This document shows positions 15,322-18,174 of a stretch of DNA of 18,174 nucleotides, one piece after another; the stretch's first letter is position 1, and the number at the start of each line of letters is the position of its first letter. Under the pieces are notes generated by a model. The model was not told the DNA's origin. It worked only from the letters and a program-made list of their open reading frames with translations, and did not search any database. The DNA comes from DATKKX01 sp035542775 (GTDB taxonomy: Bacteria; Planctomycetota; Phycisphaerae; UBA1845; UTPLA1): positions 1 through 18,174 of the forward strand of contig DATKKX010000110.1 in the NCBI GenBank assembly GCA_035542775.1, read 5' to 3'. The position numbers and the translations under genes were made by a program.

Positions 15322-15349
15322 CCACCGCCGGTATTCAGGCCGACGGTGG
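15322..15349 (+). other. Hairpin after the pseudo-ATPase gene
   Basis: CCACCG (15322-15327) pairs with CGGTGG (15344-15349), and CGG (15329-15331) with CCG (15340-15342), giving nine pairs with one mismatch and an eight-base loop. It begins seven bases after the stop. No T run follows, so it may stabilise the mRNA end or attenuate read-through rather than terminate. Confidence 0.4.
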
Positions 15350-15492
15350 ATCAGCGTGCGAGGCGGGCAGTGGGCCGGAAAACGGCGATGGTGACGGAGC
15401 CTGGCCTTGCTGGGGCGCGTGTCTGATAGCGACGTTCGTACCGCATTCACGCGGGGCAGCCGCGTGAACGGCGACTTGCGAAGGATGGTTCG

Positions 15493-17328
15493 ATGGTTCT
15501 TTCAATCATCTCGCTGCTCATGGTGGTCCTGGTGACGGCCTTCTGGGTTTACCAGGGCCTGTTCAGCGCCATGATCATGCTGTTCGAAACGATCACGGCC
15601 TGCATGCTGGCATTCGGGTTTCACGAGGCCGTGCAGTCCCTGTGGGGCTCGTCCGAGACCATGCGAGACATCGGTCCGGGGCTGAGCATGATGCTGATTT
15701 TCCTGATCAGTCTGGTGGCGATGCGTGTGGCCACCGACAAGCTCGTTCCCGACGCGGTGGTGTTCCCGCTGCAGTTGGACCGGGCGGGCGCGGGTGTCTG
15801 CGGCTTCTTCACCGGCATGATCCTCGTGGGTACGGCGCTGGTCGCGGTGCAGATGCTTCCGTTCGAGACGTCGGTCCTGGGATTCGAGCGCGTGCAGGTC
15901 GATCGTGACGGAGTATTCAGCCGCAAGAGCCTGTTGCTCAATCCGGACGGATTCACGGTGGGGCTGGCGAGCTTTCTCTCCAACGGTCGCTTCGGGGGTG
16001 GCAATCCCTTGGGCGAGGCCAAGCCTGACTTTCTGCTGGATCTCTGGGCGGCTCGATCAGGTCCGCGCGAGGCCGGCCGGGACGTGCCCGCGAATTGCCT
16101 GAGCGTCAAGGGCTACTGGCGCGCCGACAAGATCAACCGCCTGGAACAGAGCGCGGTCGGGCCGGAGTTGAAGAGGTCCTTCGCGCCGCAGGAACCCGGC
16201 CCGTCAGAGAAGTTCCTGGCCTGTCGGGTGCAATTGGATGGCTCCGCGGCCTGGCCGACTGAAAAGGGCGAGATCCGTTTCCGCGTTTCGCAGTTCCGGA
16301 TCGTGGGAGCTCGGGCTGTTGAAGGCCGGACGGCCGGGACCGGCGAGGAGTTCATGGCCTGCGGGATGAGCGATCTGTATACCCACAAGGACTACAAGTG
16401 GACCGAGATCAAGCCGGATCAGCCGGATAGGCTGGTTCGGTTCAGCCCGCGAACGGATTTCCTGCTGAGCGCCACCGCAGCGAAAGTGATCCAGAAGGAC
16501 GGCGGCAGGTACCAGTTCGACGTGGTCTTCGAAGTGCCGGAGGACTTTGAGCCCTGGTACGTCGAGTTCAAGCGCGGCGCCCGGGCGGAACTGACCAAGA
16601 ACCTCCAGTTGAAAGAGGCGCCCGGCTCCATTGCCGGCGCCGGCGCGACGGCGGAGAAGCCGGCGAAGGGCGCGAAACAGGGAAAGGCCGAGGGCGAGGA
16701 GAAGGCCGCCGAGGAGGAGAAGAAAGTCGAGGTCGGCGCGGCCCCCGCCGGCAGAACGCACGTGGCGGATGCGATCCAGGAACGCACCGGAGTCACCGAT
16801 GAACTGCCCATGATCCTGGCCAAGGATTCATACGCCAAGAAATTCCTTCGGGGCGACAAGCTGGCGGCCGGCCAGTTCTACGTGGAAATGCCGGACAAGG
16901 AAATTCCCGAGGACCAGCAAATCAAGAAATTCGACGTCCCCAAGGACAAACGGATGGTCCAGGTCGGCGCCGAGCAGAACATTCCCGTAAACCTCCTGGC
17001 CACCGCATTGAACTACGCCGCCAAGGTAACCTCGCAACCCAGGATCACCACGACCGACGGGACCGCTTATTTCGCCATCGGTGTCTACTCGGCCGCGAAG
17101 GTCAACGGCAAGATGACGTTTGAAGTTCAATACTGGCCTGAGGCCGAGACCCCCGAGCGATGCCTCAAGGAGCCCAAGAAGGTCACCGCAAATGTGATGA
17201 AGGCGGCCAAGCCCGACGAGCGGAAGTTCGGCTACATCTTCCTTGTCGATCCTGGCGTGGAGATCGCGAGCTTCACCGCGGGCGGAAAAGGCGAGGGCCA
17301 GACACTGAAGATCGCGGTGCCCGGGTAG
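15493..17328 (+). CDS. CvpA-family membrane protein with large unknown C-terminal region
   Basis: The protein has 611 residues. Four hydrophobic helices (about 2-20, 25-45, 62-80, 100-122) form a CvpA-type domain (colicin V production family, PF02674). A long region without recognised domain follows (124-375), then a low-complexity linker rich in Ala, Lys and Glu (377-420), then a second predicted globular part (421-611). Ordinary CvpA proteins have about 160-180 residues, so most of this protein is extra. AAGGA lies about eight bases before the ATG. Only 37 bases separate its stop from an HtrA-type protease gene, so the two are almost surely cotranscribed. In actinobacteria (MarP, Rv3671c) a CvpA-like membrane part and a trypsin-like protease form one protein; here they are separate. 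The function of the extra domains is unknown. Confidence 0.85.
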   Translation: MVLSIISLLMVVLVTAFWVYQGLFSAMIMLFETITACMLAFGFHEAVQSLWGSSETMRDIGPGLSMMLIFLISLVAMRVATDKLVPDAVVFPLQLDRAGAGVCGFFTGMILVGTALVAVQMLPFETSVLGFERVQVDRDGVFSRKSLLLNPDGFTVGLASFLSNGRFGGGNPLGEAKPDFLLDLWAARSGPREAGRDVPANCLSVKGYWRADKINRLEQSAVGPELKRSFAPQEPGPSEKFLACRVQLDGSAAWPTEKGEIRFRVSQFRIVGARAVEGRTAGTGEEFMACGMSDLYTHKDYKWTEIKPDQPDRLVRFSPRTDFLLSATAAKVIQKDGGRYQFDVVFEVPEDFEPWYVEFKRGARAELTKNLQLKEAPGSIAGAGATAEKPAKGAKQGKAEGEEKAAEEEKKVEVGAAPAGRTHVADAIQERTGVTDELPMILAKDSYAKKFLRGDKLAAGQFYVEMPDKEIPEDQQIKKFDVPKDKRMVQVGAEQNIPVNLLATALNYAAKVTSQPRITTTDGTAYFAIGVYSAAKVNGKMTFEVQYWPEAETPERCLKEPKKVTANVMKAAKPDERKFGYIFLVDPGVEIASFTAGGKGEGQTLKIAVPG

Positions 17329-17365
17329 CCCGCGCCGACGTAGTGTTCGGATGGAGCCGACACTG

Positions 17366-18174
17366 ATGCGTCAGATCACCGACGTCCCATCGGATTCAAC
17401 GTTGCTCGCAAGGGCCCTTCGGCGGTTTCGTTCCTGCCGCAGTCAGGCTGCCGCAGCGATACTGTTTGTCGCCTCGATCGCCACCGCACCGACCCTGGCC
17501 TTTGATGACAAACCGGGCTCCCTGGACGAGCGCGGCGAGCGGGCGACGCTCCTCGAACGCGTGCAGCAGGCCTTCGAAACGATTGTCGATTGCGTCAGCC
17601 CGTCAGCCGTGACCATCCAGGCCCAGGCGAGTCCCGACGAGCGGGAGGCCGGCGGCGGCTCCGGCCCGGAACCGTGTGTGAACACCGGTGCCGGCGTGAT
17701 CATCCGCGACGACGGCACGATCCTGACCAGCCAGCACGTCATCGAAGGCGCCGGTTTGATCCATGTGACGCTGCATGACGGCCGGCGGCTTCGGGCCCGG
17801 CTTGTCGCGGCCGATGCCCGGGCCGATCTGGCGGTGATTCGCATCCAGGCCGAGAAACTGACCGTCGCCGAGTTGGGCGACGCGGAGACCCTCCGCCGCG
17901 GCCATCTGGTGCTGGCCCTGGGCAACCCGCTGGGTCTGGCGGTCGATGGGCAGGTGGCCGTCAACCAGGGGGTCGTTTCCGCCATCGGCCGGCCGCTGCC
18001 CGATACGCTGGGCCGCCGCGAGGATCGCTATTACGGCGACATGATCCAGACGACTGTCCGCGCCGGGCCGGGCGATTCCGGCGGGCCGCTGCTCGACATC
18101 CATGGCCGCGTCGTCGGCATCATGACCGCGGCGGGGGGGCAGGATGGCGGTGGAGAGGGCTTCGGCTTCGCCGT
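17366..18174 (+). CDS. Exported HtrA/DegP-like trypsin-fold serine protease, partial
   Basis: 269 residues are visible and the C terminus is beyond the right edge. After an arginine-rich start the hydrophobic stretch AAAAILFVASIA ends in PTLA-FDD (about 46), a probable signal peptide. The chymotrypsin-like domain carries the full triad: H124 in TSQHVIEG, D154 in ARADLAVI and S238 in GPGDSGGPL. LGNPLGL and GFGFAV are also HtrA signatures. The enzyme would degrade or process proteins outside the cytoplasm. GGAG (17353-17356) lies nine bases before the ATG at 17366; an in-frame ATG at 17351 has no ribosome-binding site. Whether PDZ domains follow cannot be seen. The CvpA-type gene ends 37 bases upstream, which suggests a membrane partner. 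Confidence 0.93.
   Translation, partial: MRQITDVPSDSTLLARALRRFRSCRSQAAAAILFVASIATAPTLAFDDKPGSLDERGERATLLERVQQAFETIVDCVSPSAVTIQAQASPDEREAGGGSGPEPCVNTGAGVIIRDDGTILTSQHVIEGAGLIHVTLHDGRRLRARLVAADARADLAVIRIQAEKLTVAELGDAETLRRGHLVLALGNPLGLAVDGQVAVNQGVVSAIGRPLPDTLGRREDRYYGDMIQTTVRAGPGDSGGPLLDIHGRVVGIMTAAGGQDGGGEGFGFA

Noticed and set aside
1..18174. CRISPR arrays, tRNA genes, insertion sequences, prophage genes
   Set aside because: No regularly spaced repeats, cloverleaf-like sequences with CCA-type ends, transposase motifs or phage structural genes were seen by reading.

Overview
The window is high-GC bacterial chromosome with ordinary promoters and Shine-Dalgarno sites. The organism is most likely a member of Planctomycetota or a close relative. 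This is inferred from the gene mix: TatA proteins of a type I associate with planctomycetes, a TIGR02574-type antitoxin, a CvpA protein next to an HtrA protease, an FHA domain fused to a PilB-type ATPase, and a Tes-like radical SAM enzyme. No rRNA, tRNA, CRISPR array, insertion sequence or phage gene was seen.

Left part (1-5658). A radical SAM enzyme related to tetraether lipid synthase runs off the left edge on the minus strand. Next comes a plus-strand pair of small membrane proteins: a lipoprotein with two membrane segments and a YcxB-like protein. A cytoplasmic-looking alpha-carbonic anhydrase follows on the minus strand, with a possible tiny membrane protein behind it. It is divergent from an NAD(P)-binding epimerase-like protein. 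An antitoxin-like protein without a toxin and a glyoxalase-fold (VOC) protein complete this part.

Middle part (5659-11694). On the plus strand are a membrane-bound diguanylate cyclase with intact GGDEF and inhibitory sites, a lipoprotein-like alpha/beta hydrolase, and a TetR regulator. On the minus strand are two tandem tatA-like genes and a PiT-type phosphate transporter. These look like independent transcription units.

Right part (11695-18174). Four plus-strand genes lie in a row: an FHA-PilB ATPase with all catalytic motifs; a membrane-anchored paralogue whose Walker A lysine and histidine box are lost (a pseudo-ATPase); a CvpA-type four-helix membrane protein with a very large unknown extra domain; and an exported trypsin-like HtrA protease cut by the right edge. 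The ATPase pair suggests a pilus or secretion motor regulated by phosphothreonine binding and by an inactive partner subunit. The CvpA plus protease pair looks like a split version of the actinobacterial MarP periplasmic protease. Whether all four act together is inference. This block and the Tes-like enzyme are the most interesting parts of the window.
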